Shown here piece by piece: positions 50,757-58,950 of a stretch of 64,000 nucleotides of DNA. Position 1 is the first letter of the stretch; every line of letters begins with the position of its first letter. The notes under the pieces are model-generated. The model saw only the letters and a program-made list of their open reading frames with translations, made no database searches and had not been told where the DNA came from. Made by a program: the position numbers and the translations under genes. Source of the DNA: Pseudarthrobacter chlorophenolicus A6 (GTDB taxonomy: Bacteria; Actinomycetota; Actinomycetes; Actinomycetales; Micrococcaceae); NCBI RefSeq assembly GCF_000022025.1, contig NC_011886.1:3079209-3143208 (forward strand). Direction: 5' to 3'.

Positions 50757-52376
50757 TCAGAGGACGCCGCCCCGCAGGAGGTCCCGGGACTTCCTGCGCG
50801 CCTTGCGGTACTTGTGCTCCGCCGCGGACATCAGCTCATGCTGCCTGGCCAGGAGGGCCGTAATGGCTTCCGTGGCCGCCGCCGGCGCTTCGGATCCCAG
50901 CCCGGCCAGCAGGTCCCGGGCAATGACAGCGTCGTGGTAATCGCCAAGGATCTTCTGCTGCCGGTGCGCGGCCTTGGCCACCTTTCGGGCACGTTTGCCG
51001 CTGACGGCCGCGGCGGATTCTGCGACGTGCCGCAGCCGCTTGGCATCCTTGCGCACCTGGTGGAGGGCGGTTTCACGCTCGGTTCCCCGGCGGGCGTGCG
51101 AGGCCGCCTTGTGGGAGCGCCGGATCCGCTTGGCCGACTTATCCACCGCTTTGGCCACCGCGCGCCGCCCCGGCTCCACGGCGGTGCCGCGAACCGGCGG
51201 GGTGTCGCGGAAATCTTCGAGGCTGTCCAGGAGGCGGAAGTAGCGTTCGGATACCAGCGCCTCCTGCAGGAGCCGGTACCCGGCGTCGAACGTTGCTCCC
51301 GCGCGGCGGTCCAGGAAGTCCCGGGCCGCTTCGGCGCCCTCACCCGGCGGCAGTTCATCGATCTGGCCCAGCAAACGGGAGCGCAGCACCTCGGCATCCC
51401 GGGGCGCCCCGAGCACCCCGCCCAGCCATGAGAGCTCGTCGCGAAGGCGCCGCACGGGAACGGCCCGGTAAAGCTTGCGGTAGGCGGCGAGCGCAGACCG
51501 CATCCGGCGGGCGGCCGAGCGCATGTCGTGAATCGCCTCCGGTTCTTCCAGCCGCACTCCGGCGTCGCGGTCAAGAAGCTGCTTGAGCTGGCCCGCCAGG
51601 AAGACGGTGACGACGGCGGCAGCCGGGGCGTTCTTCCCCGCCAGCAGGGCGCCACCCGTTCCACTGCCGGAAACCTTCGAGGTTCCGCCTGCCCCCAGAG
51701 CCTTGGCCAGCTTGGACGCATGGCCGGCCGGGCGGGCGCCGGCAGCGGCGAGGACCTGGCCGGCAGGTTCAAAGAGGCTGGCTGGTCCATGGACCAGTTC
51801 CAGTTCCCATTCGCGCCAGTGTTTACCTCCGGACGACGTGCCGCCGCCGAGGGGCTGGGCGTCCACCCTGTCGTCGGCCAGGTCGGCCAGGTGCACGCCG
51901 TCAGGTCCATAGAGCGGGTAGGTTGTCCGCTCGGTCTTCAGCCGCACCACGGGCACGAGGGGGTTCCCGCGCACAAAGGCCTGCACGTAGGCCAGCAGGC
52001 TGTCGGGTACGACGTCGGGCTGGCCCAGTGGGGCGTGCAGCTCGCGCCGCCGCGGGGGTTCTGACGCCGCCGGGTCCGTTCCTCCAGGAACAGCGCCCTG
52101 GGCGGCCGGCACCCGGGGGCTGGTTTCCTCTGCTGCCGCCGCTTCCGCCGGCAGCTTCAGGTGCCATCCGGCGTCCGTCCCTCCCGTCCGCCGCCGCAGG
52201 GTGATGCGGCGGGACTGCAGGGTCCGCTGGGCGGTGTCGAAGTAGACGGCTTCCAGTTCGGCGGTGTGGGCCTCCCCCACCCGGGCTACTCCGGGAAGAT
52301 GCTGGAGCTGAGGCACCACGGCATCATCGCCGACGTCGTACTTCTTCTCGACCTCCACTGCCTGCACAGCCTTCAC
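50757..52376 (-). CDS. CYTH and CHAD domain protein
   Basis: A 539-residue fusion. The CYTH domain (about 5-210) has the ExExK signature in VEVEKKYDV and positively charged strands (TLQSRRITLRRRTGGTDAGW). The CHAD domain (about 255-525) is helical and rich in His/Arg: IHDMRSAARRMRSALAAYRK, LRDELSWLGGVLGAPRDAEV and VRKDAKRLRHVAESAA. CYTH proteins hydrolyse or bind triphosphates and CHAD domains bind polyphosphate, so a role in polyphosphate handling is likely but unproven. It is convergent with map and divergent from the MFS gene. Confidence 0.93.
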   Translation of the reverse strand: MKAVQAVEVEKKYDVGDDAVVPQLQHLPGVARVGEAHTAELEAVYFDTAQRTLQSRRITLRRRTGGTDAGWHLKLPAEAAAAEETSPRVPAAQGAVPGGTDPAASEPPRRRELHAPLGQPDVVPDSLLAYVQAFVRGNPLVPVVRLKTERTTYPLYGPDGVHLADLADDRVDAQPLGGGTSSGGKHWREWELELVHGPASLFEPAGQVLAAAGARPAGHASKLAKALGAGGTSKVSGSGTGGALLAGKNAPAAAVVTVFLAGQLKQLLDRDAGVRLEEPEAIHDMRSAARRMRSALAAYRKLYRAVPVRRLRDELSWLGGVLGAPRDAEVLRSRLLGQIDELPPGEGAEAARDFLDRRAGATFDAGYRLLQEALVSERYFRLLDSLEDFRDTPPVRGTAVEPGRRAVAKAVDKSAKRIRRSHKAASHARRGTERETALHQVRKDAKRLRHVAESAAAVSGKRARKVAKAAHRQQKILGDYHDAVIARDLLAGLGSEAPAAATEAITALLARQHELMSAAEHKYRKARRKSRDLLRGGVL

Positions 52377-52493
52377 AACCGCTCCTCCCAGACGTCCGGT
52401 AGCGGCTACGGCCGGACCGGCCGGGCCGCCGGGCTCCCGCTCGCATTCTATTGCCCCTGCCTGCGGGGCCGGGAGAGGTTCCCCACAAAAGCC

Positions 52494-52510
52494 TAGACAT
52501 CAAACGTCTA
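52494..52510. promoter_or_regulatory. Putative GntR/FadR-type operator
   Basis: TAGAC (52494-52498) and GTCTA (52506-52510) are inverted across a 7-bp centre, about 18 bp before the MFS start. FadR-group regulators commonly bind short palindromes of this size, and a FadR-type regulator gene follows the MFS gene. The site is short and could occur by chance. Confidence 0.4.
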
Positions 52511-52527
52511 ACCTTTAGTCTGGAAAG

Positions 52528-53754
52528 ATGTCCGCCTCGCCACCGCCTGCCGCTGCACGCATTTCCCATCCGTCCGTAGAGGCAGCGCCGAAGACGCGCA
52601 TCGCCGTCGTGTTCAGCGTCATCGCCCTGGTGCTCATCGGGCTGAACCTGCGCGCCGGCATCACAGGCGCGTCGGCGCTGCTGCACGACCTGCAGCTGGT
52701 GCTCGGCTATGGCCCCCTGGTGGCAGCGGTCATCCCCTCCATCCCTACACTGTGCTTTGCCCTGGCGGGCGCGGCAACGTCGTGGCTGACGGGCAAGATG
52801 GGCGTGGAGAAAGCCATCCTGCTCGCCCTTGCCCTGCTGGCCGGCGGGCTCCTCCTCCGGGGCATTCCCGCAACGGGAATGCTGGTGGCCGGAACCGTGG
52901 TGGGCATGTCCGGGCTGGCTGTTTGCAACGTGGCCATGCCGTCCTTCATCCGCGAACACTTCGCGGCCCGCACGTCGCTGATGACGGCGGTCTACACGGT
53001 CACCATGACCACCGGCGGCACCGTGACGTCCGTGGCCGTGGTGCCGCTGGCGCAGGCCCTCGGCTCGCCGTCGGCAGCAGTGGGCTCAATCGGCATCATG
53101 GCAATGGCTGCGCTGCTGGGCTTCCTGCCCGTGGCACTCCACGCCCACCGGCACAGCACACGGCCAGCGGGCGGCGGCACGCTGCCGTGGCCGCTGCTGC
53201 GGACCCGCAAGGGCGCACTCCTCACCGCAATCTTCACGCTGCAGGCCCTGCTGGCCTACGCCCTGCTGAGCTGGTTCCCTTACATGCTCACCACCCTGGG
53301 GCTCAGCGCCTCAGAAAGCGGGCTGATGTTCGGCGTGATGCAGCTGGTGTCCGTTCCCGCCGGCGTGCTGCTGATTGCGCTGGGTTCCAGGCCCGGGATG
53401 CTGCGGCCCGCGTTCTACCTGGTCAGCACCGCCATGGCCGCGGGAGTGGCCCTGCTGCTGTTCCTGCCCGTCAGCCTGTCGATCGTTCCTGCGGTGCTGC
53501 TGGGATTCGGCCTGGGCATTTTCCCCCTGGTCATGGTGATGATCAGCCGCAGCGGACGGGACACCGCCGAGACCACGGCACTGTCCACGCTGGCCCAGTC
53601 CACCGGCTACCTGCTGGCCACCGCCGGCCCGTTCGGCATGGGGATCCTGCACAGTGCCACCGGTGGCTGGACCCTTCCGCTGGCACTGTTGCTGGTGCTG
53701 GCCGTGGTGCAGATGGCAGTGGCACACCTGCTCACGTCCGGGAAAGTAAAGTAG
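52528..53754 (+). CDS. MFS transporter, CynX/NimT family
   Basis: A 408-residue major facilitator with 12 predicted helices. The family marks are ALVLIGLNLRAGITGASALL, the VIPSIPTLCFALAGAATSWL helix, GMSGLAVCNVAMPSFIREHF and the loop VTMTTGGTVTSVAVVPLAQA. Members of this branch carry cyanate, nitroimidazoles or other small compounds. It is followed 7 bp later by a GntR/FadR regulator on the same strand, so the pair is probably an operon regulated by its own product. Confidence 0.87.
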   Translation: MSASPPPAAARISHPSVEAAPKTRIAVVFSVIALVLIGLNLRAGITGASALLHDLQLVLGYGPLVAAVIPSIPTLCFALAGAATSWLTGKMGVEKAILLALALLAGGLLLRGIPATGMLVAGTVVGMSGLAVCNVAMPSFIREHFAARTSLMTAVYTVTMTTGGTVTSVAVVPLAQALGSPSAAVGSIGIMAMAALLGFLPVALHAHRHSTRPAGGGTLPWPLLRTRKGALLTAIFTLQALLAYALLSWFPYMLTTLGLSASESGLMFGVMQLVSVPAGVLLIALGSRPGMLRPAFYLVSTAMAAGVALLLFLPVSLSIVPAVLLGFGLGIFPLVMVMISRSGRDTAETTALSTLAQSTGYLLATAGPFGMGILHSATGGWTLPLALLLVLAVVQMAVAHLLTSGKVK

Positions 53755-53760
53755 CAAGCC

Positions 53761-54441
53761 ATGAGCCTTAGCCCGTCCGCCCGTCCGCCGCTTGCGGACG
53801 AGGTCACCGCCAAACTGCGCGCCATGATCCACTCCGGTGAGTGGCCGCTCCAGCAGCGGATCCCCTCCGAATCCGAGCTCATAGCCCGCCTGGGCGTTTC
53901 CCGCGGCACGCTCCGCGAGGCAGTCAAGGCGCTGGCGCACAGCGGCATGCTGGAGGTCCGGCGGGGCGATGGAACGTATGTGCGCGCCACCAGCGAGATT
54001 TCCGGCGCCGCCCGCCGGCTGTTCCAGGACCACACCGCCGAGCACATCCTGGAGGTACGGCTGGGCCTGGACACCCAGGCGGCCCGGCTCGCCGCCAAGC
54101 ACGCCACAGCCGACGACGTCACGGCACTCCGGGCGCTCCTCACCGCCCGGGACCAGGCCTGGCGCAGCGGCGACTGCCAAGCCTGGGCCACGGCAGACTG
54201 GGGCTTCCACGCGCGGGTGGCCCGGGCGTCCGGCAATCCCCTGCTGCATGAGCTGTACGTCAGCTTTGGCCCGGCCCTGCACCAGGACCTCCTGGCGCAG
54301 CAGAAGCGGCCGGGGTTCGACGGGCTTCCCCTCGAGGGGCACGGCATCCTGGTGGATGCGATCGAGCGCGGGGACGCCGACGCCGCGGTGGCCACCGTCA
54401 ACCGGAACCTGAACTCCTGCGCCGAATGGCTCACGTCGTAG
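53761..54441 (+). CDS. GntR-family regulator, FadR subgroup
   Basis: A 226-residue repressor with an N-terminal winged helix (about 8-75: LADEVTAKLRAMIHSGEWPL, PSESELIARLGVSRGTLREA, VRRGDGTYVRAT) and a C-terminal FCD ligand domain. In the FCD domain EVRLGLDTQAARLAA, the His in WGFHARVARASGNPLL and the EGHGILVDAIERGDADAA region supply metal and ligand contacts. It lies 7 bp after the MFS gene and probably controls it. The effector is likely a small carboxylate, as in related FCD proteins, but this is inference. Confidence 0.9.
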   Translation: MSLSPSARPPLADEVTAKLRAMIHSGEWPLQQRIPSESELIARLGVSRGTLREAVKALAHSGMLEVRRGDGTYVRATSEISGAARRLFQDHTAEHILEVRLGLDTQAARLAAKHATADDVTALRALLTARDQAWRSGDCQAWATADWGFHARVARASGNPLLHELYVSFGPALHQDLLAQQKRPGFDGLPLEGHGILVDAIERGDADAAVATVNRNLNSCAEWLTS

Positions 54442-54549
54442 GCAGCCCGTTTCGCCTGGGCCGGACCGGTCAGTAGGCTTACTAGCTGACCCAGCTCCCC
54501 TCTTCCACCGTGTTCCGGTGGAGTTCGCTAAACCCTGAGGACCCTTGCC

Positions 54550-55713
54550 ATGGCCCTGTTCTCCCGCCATCCCCGCCGCACATGTTCCGAGCATGGAACT
54601 GCCACCGTCCCGGAGGGCGGCAGCAAAACCCCGCAGCAGCTGTGGGGTGACGGCTACGGCCGGGTGGGTATCCGCGCGGCCCAGACACTGCTCATCCTCG
54701 CGGTGTCGGTAGTAGCGGTCTTCGCACTCCTGCAGGTCAAGCTGCTGGTGATCCCCATGCTGATCGCCTTGATCCTGGCCGCTGCCATCAGCCCGTTCGT
54801 GAACGTCCTCAAAAGGCGCGGCATCAACGACGCACTAGCCACCGTCATCGCTTTCGTGTCGCTGCTGGTCGTCCTGGGCGGGGTTTTCACTGTCATCTAT
54901 TTCTCGGTCCGGAGCCAATGGGACGACCTGGTCCAGCAAGCCAGTTCGGGGCTGGACCAGCTGCAAAGCTTCCTTCAAAGCGGGCCGCTGCAGATTGACG
55001 AGGCGCAAATCGATGCTGCCCGGAACGCGATCGTTGACTTTGCCACCAGCAGCCAGGCCCGCTCCGGCGCCATTACCGGCCTGTCCGTGGTGACGGAATT
55101 CCTGACCGGGGCCGTGCTCCTGGTGGTCATCCTGTTCTTTTTCCTCAAGGACGGTGAGCGGATCTGGAGCTTCCTGATCAGCCCCTTCACGGGCGATCGC
55201 GCCAGCCGCCTGCGCCGTGTTGGTACGCGCAGCCAGGAAGTGCTGGGCGGCTATGTCCGCGGCACCGCGATCGTTGCCCTGGTGGACACAGTGGGCATCG
55301 GCGCCGCACTGCTGATCCTCCAGGTTCCGCTGGCACTGCCCCTTGCCATGGTGGTGTTCATCGGCGCGTTCATTCCGATTGTTGGTGCCACCATGGCAGG
55401 CATCCTCGCAGCGCTGGTAGCCCTGGTGGCGAACGGCCCGGTGGTGGCGCTGATCGTGGTGGCCGTGGTGGTGGCCGTCAACCAGCTTGAGGGCAACCTG
55501 CTTCAGCCGGTGGTCATGGGCAAGTCCCTGCAACTGCATGCACTGGTCATCCTTCTTGCCCTCACCGCGGGCACCCTCCTGGCCGGCATTGTTGGCGCGG
55601 TCCTGGCCGTACCCATCACGGCCGTCGCCTGGGCCATCATCAAGGTCTGGACCACCGAGGACCCGCAGGGCGCCGGCCGGGATCCGATGGTTGCCGAAAC
55701 CGCGGCGAAGTAG
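54550..55713 (+). CDS. AI-2E (PerM) family transporter
   Basis: A 387-residue membrane protein. After a ~45-residue polar N-terminus come two helices (LLILAVSVVAVFALLQVKLL and MLIALILAAAISPFVNVLKR). A large amphipathic region follows, then the core FLTGAVLLVVILFFFLKDGE, GGYVRGTAIVALVDTVGIGA and VVFIGAFIPIVGATMAGILA, typical of PerM/YhhT/TqsA proteins. Characterised members export autoinducer-2 or exchange sodium for protons, and the specific role here is open. A very stable bidirectional terminator follows. Confidence 0.9.
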   Translation: MALFSRHPRRTCSEHGTATVPEGGSKTPQQLWGDGYGRVGIRAAQTLLILAVSVVAVFALLQVKLLVIPMLIALILAAAISPFVNVLKRRGINDALATVIAFVSLLVVLGGVFTVIYFSVRSQWDDLVQQASSGLDQLQSFLQSGPLQIDEAQIDAARNAIVDFATSSQARSGAITGLSVVTEFLTGAVLLVVILFFFLKDGERIWSFLISPFTGDRASRLRRVGTRSQEVLGGYVRGTAIVALVDTVGIGAALLILQVPLALPLAMVVFIGAFIPIVGATMAGILAALVALVANGPVVALIVVAVVVAVNQLEGNLLQPVVMGKSLQLHALVILLALTAGTLLAGIVGAVLAVPITAVAWAIIKVWTTEDPQGAGRDPMVAETAAK

Positions 55714-55722
55714 CCCGTAAAT

Positions 55723-55774
55723 TACGACGGCGGCCCCGCACCTTTCGCGTGAAAGGTGCGGGGCCGCCGTCGTA
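55723..55774. terminator. Bidirectional terminator after the AI-2E gene
   Basis: Perfect 24-bp arms (55723-55746 and 55751-55774) around the tetraloop GCGT; the core includes GGCGGCCCCGCACCTTT. It lies between convergent genes, 10 bp after the AI-2E stop. Confidence 0.85.
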
Positions 55775-55810
55775 GGCCTTGGCCGCTTCAGCGGGCAAGC
55801 AAAGCCGCGG

Positions 55811-56347
55811 TCAGCGCTGCAGGCCGGCGAAGACGTTCTTGGGCCGCTGCATTTCACCGTGCTTGGCGCCCAGGACAATCACTGCACCCGCGAAGGCGGG
55901 GATGACCCACTGGAGTGCCTTGAGCTGCTGCTGCGCGGCCTTCAGTTCATCGGAGGCGCCGGGCCGCGGTTCAGTTGCTCCTTCGCCTCCCTCGGCGGCA
56001 AGCTTCTCCACCTTCTTGCCCAAGATTCCGGAGTAGAGGGTGACGGCCGCGCCCGCCACGGTCACGGCGGTCTTGATAACCGTGTCCCGGGCAACGCCGT
56101 CCTGCTTGGCGATGCGGCCCTTGTTCTCGAAGGCGATGGCGAGGTCGGCGGCGAGGTGCGTGGCGAACGCTGCCGTCTGGACCGGAGCCCAACGCATCCA
56201 GCCCGCGCTAGAAAGCCGGGTGCGTTCGGAGGGATCCTTTGCTTCCGCTGCCGCGCCGTTCAATCCGATGGCGCCCATCAGTGAGCCGCCGAACCATGCT
56301 GCTGCCGTCAGATCGTGGACTGACCGGGCAATGAGGTTTCCTGCCAT
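55811..56347 (-). CDS. Hypothetical membrane protein
   Basis: A 178-residue protein not assigned to a family. Residues about 12-32 (LTAAAWFGGSLMGAIGLNGA), 50-70 (WAPVQTAAFATHLAADLAIA), 85-105 (DTVIKTAVTVAGAAVTLYSG) and 140-158 (LQWVIPAFAGAVIVLGAKHG) are hydrophobic, giving four helices. Charged segments between them include the DELKAAQQQLKALQ amphipathic stretch. Start ATG 56347 with AGGA nine bases upstream is preferred; ATG 56356 would leave AGGA touching the start. A much longer open frame upstream on this strand is antisense shadow of the neighbouring genes. Confidence 0.72.
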   Translation of the reverse strand: MAGNLIARSVHDLTAAAWFGGSLMGAIGLNGAAAEAKDPSERTRLSSAGWMRWAPVQTAAFATHLAADLAIAFENKGRIAKQDGVARDTVIKTAVTVAGAAVTLYSGILGKKVEKLAAEGGEGATEPRPGASDELKAAQQQLKALQWVIPAFAGAVIVLGAKHGEMQRPKNVFAGLQR

Positions 56348-56438
56348 GTTGTACATTCCTAACGTTGAACCGGTTCCGAGCTGCCGCCGGAGCGGCCTTG
56401 GCTTTCCGTGGCCCGACGATGGCCACTGTCCGCCTATG

Positions 56439-56452
56439 GTAAGCACACTTAC
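56439..56452. promoter_or_regulatory. Short palindrome between divergent genes
   Basis: GTAAG (56439-56443) and CTTAC (56448-56452) flank CACA, in an AT-richer stretch between the divergent hypothetical membrane gene and the 96-residue gene. It is possibly an operator, and the evidence is only the symmetry and position. Confidence 0.3.
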
Positions 56453-56503
56453 TAATGTTACGAAAGCCCGTCCCTGCCGGCCGGAACGCGTAATATCGTG
56501 TCC

Positions 56504-56794
56504 ATGGGAAATACAGGGACATTGTTCGGCTGGGCCTTCGGGGACCCGGCCCGCGAAGGTGATGGCACGTACGTTGGCGGGCTTCAGGACGAGGCGCTCC
56601 GGAACGCGCGCGAGACCGCGCAGGCCAAGCACGTGGACGTGGTGGCAGGCTCGGAAGTCTTCACGGTCCTCAGCGGCAACGATTCCCTGGTGGAGCTGGA
56701 CAACGCGCCGGGACGCCTGGTGGTCCGCTGCACTGTCCACGTCGAAGGACCCGGTGCGGAGAAACTGCGCGCCGAAGGGCCCATGAACGGCTGA
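56504..56794 (+). CDS. Hypothetical 96-residue protein, probably leaderless
   Basis: A small soluble protein I do not recognise. It starts MGNTGTLFGWAFGDPAREGD and contains a predicted helix (LQDEALRNARETAQA). Strands include VDVVAGSEVFTVLSG and GRLVVRCTVHVEG. No Shine-Dalgarno precedes the ATG, but a TAATAT hexamer ends 7 bases upstream (56491-56496), the spacing expected for a leaderless transcript beginning at the ATG. It ends 3 bp before the DUF1206 gene, so the two are probably coexpressed. Confidence 0.65.
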   Translation: MGNTGTLFGWAFGDPAREGDGTYVGGLQDEALRNARETAQAKHVDVVAGSEVFTVLSGNDSLVELDNAPGRLVVRCTVHVEGPGAEKLRAEGPMNG

Positions 56795-56797
56795 CCT

Positions 56798-57628
56798 GTG
56801 TCCGATGGCGAATCCACGCTCAGCCAGGCGGCAGACGCCGTCGAGGAAGCGTCGAACCACAAAGTCCTGGACGTCCTGGCCCGGCTTGGCTTCGCGGTCA
56901 TGGCCCTGCTGCATGTGATCGTGGGGGCCATCGCCGTTGCCATTGCCTTCGGCCAGCCCGGCCAGGCCGACGCCACCGGAGCCATCGAGCAGCTGGCCGC
57001 CAACCCCTGGGGCCCGGCTGTCATGTGGGCCTGCGTTGCGGCCTGCACCGGACTGTCGCTGTGGCAGGCCAGCGAGGCCACCCTCCGGATGCGTGGTGAG
57101 CCACGCAAGGAACGCGTGGCGAAGCTGGTGTCCTCCGGCTTCCTGGCCATCGCCTACGGCAGCGTGGGGCTCAGCTTTGCCGGCTTCGCCGTAGGGCTCC
57201 GCGGGGACTCCGGGGACAGTACCCGGGACTTCAGCGCAGCACTGATGGGCCACCCGCTGGGACCGTGGGTGCTCGTGGCGTTGGGGCTGACGATCATCGG
57301 GATCGGCGTCTACTTCGTGGTCAAGGGAATCACCCGCGGCTTCAAGAAGGAGGAACTCTTCCACTTCAACGGGACCAGGCGCGGCAGGATCGTTGACAGC
57401 CTTGGCGTGGTGGGGCACATCGCCAAAGGCATCGCCCTGGGCCTCACCGGGCTGCTGTTCATCATCGCCGCAGCGAAGCACAGCCCGGAGGAGTCCACCG
57501 GCCTGGACGGAAGCCTCCAGGCCCTGCGCGAGCACCCCTTCGGCCCCTACCTGCTGGTGGCCATCGGTGCCGGCTTCATCGCGTACGGGATTTTCGCCCT
57601 CATCCGGGCCCGGTTCGGACACATGTAG
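56798..57628 (+). CDS. DUF1206 membrane protein
   Basis: A 276-residue protein with GTG start and six hydrophobic segments arranged as three two-helix repeats: VLARLGFAVMALLHVIVGAI, then LVSSGFLAIAYGSVGLSFAG, then SLGVVGHIAKGIALGLTGLL, each followed by a second helix. This triplicated pattern is the DUF1206 family. The function is unknown. The three repeats each begin with a small glycine-rich helix that could form an intramembrane core. It is adjacent to the 96-residue gene upstream. Confidence 0.87.
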   Translation: MSDGESTLSQAADAVEEASNHKVLDVLARLGFAVMALLHVIVGAIAVAIAFGQPGQADATGAIEQLAANPWGPAVMWACVAACTGLSLWQASEATLRMRGEPRKERVAKLVSSGFLAIAYGSVGLSFAGFAVGLRGDSGDSTRDFSAALMGHPLGPWVLVALGLTIIGIGVYFVVKGITRGFKKEELFHFNGTRRGRIVDSLGVVGHIAKGIALGLTGLLFIIAAAKHSPEESTGLDGSLQALREHPFGPYLLVAIGAGFIAYGIFALIRARFGHM

Positions 57629-57656
57629 CCTGCGCGATTATGGGTAGGGAGTAACT

Positions 57657-58877
57657 ATGACCCAGCACCCGGGCGGCGTACCTGCCGCCACACGCAGCGC
57701 CGGGCAGGCGTTCGCCGCCCTGTTCCGGCTCCTGAAGGTTGCCCGCCCGGAACGGCCCATCCATCCGCACGGGCTCGGACTGTCCGGAGAGCTCACCCGA
57801 ACCGGCAACCCGGCGGCGCCGAGCGGCATCGACTGGCTCGACAACGCCGGAGTGGATGCCGTGGAGGCCCGTTTCTCCCGCTCGCTGGGCCTGCCCCAGA
57901 CGCTGCCAGACATCCTGGGGCTGGCGCTGAGGGTCACCCCTTCCGCTGCCGGCGACTCCCCTCCCGGCCCGGCGGATGTCCTGTTCGCCTCCACCGGGTG
58001 GCGGGTGCCCGGGCGTTTCCTGCTGCGGCCGCGGCTGGACGTTGCCGGCGCCACCATGACCACGCTGATGCCCTACCGGGGCCGGCAGGGCCCTGTCCTC
58101 CTGGGCCTGTGCACCCGCAGCCTCCCGCCCGGATCCCTCGCGTCCGGCGAGTGGGTCCTCGGCCTGCACTGGGCCACCCCGTCCGGGCGGTGGCGGGAGT
58201 GCGGAGAGCTGCGGTTATACGCCGGGCCCCATCCAGCTGACACTCCCCTGCGGTTCGATCCGCTCGGAAACCAGCCGCCGGGGGCACAGGCCTACGCGTG
58301 GACCCGGCGCCTGCGGAAGCCCTCATACCGCGCTGCCCAGCGGACTCCACCTCCCGCCGTCGTACACCGTCCCGGCGGGCGGCCGGAACGGCCCACGCAC
58401 CGCACCGCCAACGCCCCCGCAACCGGAAGGAACGCCATGTCCACCGTTTCGCAGCACTTCAGCTCCCCGCCCGCCGACGTATGGCGGGTCATCGCCGACG
58501 GCTGGCTGTATTCCGGCTGGGTGGTTGGCGCGTCACGCATCCGGGACGTGGACGCCGAGTGGCCACAGGTGGGCTCCCGGCTGCACCACTCCGTGGGCGC
58601 CTGGCCGCTGGTGATCGATGACAGCTCACGGGTGTCCGCAATGGAGCCCGGGCGGTCGCTGGAACTGGTGGCCCGCGGCTGGCCCATGGGCGAGGCCAAG
58701 GTGGAGATCACCATTGAGGAGGCAGGGGACGGCTGCCGCGTGACCATCGCTGAGGATGCCATCCGCGGACCGGGCAAGCTGGTACCGAAGGTCCTTCGGA
58801 ATGCCGCCATCTCCGCCCGCAACCGGGAGACGCTCCGCCGGTTGGAACTGATGGCGGCGGGCGGGGCAGGAAAATAG
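57657..58877 (+). CDS. Unknown N-terminal domain fused in frame to an SRPBCC domain
   Basis: One uninterrupted 406-codon frame. Residues 1-220 are a domain I do not recognise (AGQAFAALFRLLKVARPERP, VLFASTGWRVPGRFLLRPRL, SLASGEWVLGLHWATPSGRW). Residues 221-260 are a Pro/Arg/Thr-rich stretch of low complexity. From Met261 (58437) a complete SRPBCC/polyketide-cyclase domain follows (VSQHFSSPPADVWRVIADGW, AWPLVIDDSSRVSAMEPGRS). A strong Shine-Dalgarno, GGAAGGA, lies five bases before ATG 58437, as for an independent gene. So this may be two genes whose separating stop has been lost, or one gene with an internal start. The first start (57657) has AGGGAG. Confidence 0.7.
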   Translation: MTQHPGGVPAATRSAGQAFAALFRLLKVARPERPIHPHGLGLSGELTRTGNPAAPSGIDWLDNAGVDAVEARFSRSLGLPQTLPDILGLALRVTPSAAGDSPPGPADVLFASTGWRVPGRFLLRPRLDVAGATMTTLMPYRGRQGPVLLGLCTRSLPPGSLASGEWVLGLHWATPSGRWRECGELRLYAGPHPADTPLRFDPLGNQPPGAQAYAWTRRLRKPSYRAAQRTPPPAVVHRPGGRPERPTHRTANAPATGRNAMSTVSQHFSSPPADVWRVIADGWLYSGWVVGASRIRDVDAEWPQVGSRLHHSVGAWPLVIDDSSRVSAMEPGRSLELVARGWPMGEAKVEITIEEAGDGCRVTIAEDAIRGPGKLVPKVLRNAAISARNRETLRRLELMAAGGAGK

Positions 58878-58906
58878 CCCAACAGGGGTAAGGGGCGCTT
58901 AACGGC

Positions 58907-58942
58907 AAAGGCCCACGGAACCGGTGGGTTCCGCGGGCCTTT
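58907..58942. terminator. Bidirectional terminator between SRPBCC and fprA copy 2
   Basis: AAAGGCCCACGGAACC (58907-58922) pairs with 58927-58942 at 15 of 16 positions with a 4-nt loop; arms end in A- and T-runs. It lies between convergent genes, 9 bp from the fprA stop. Confidence 0.8.
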
Positions 58943-58950
58943 GGACGGGC

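Noticed and set aside
54468-54491. GGTCAG/CTGACC inverted repeat after the FadR-type gene as a terminator
   Set aside because: The 6-bp arms with a 12-nt centre are too weak and there is no U tract.
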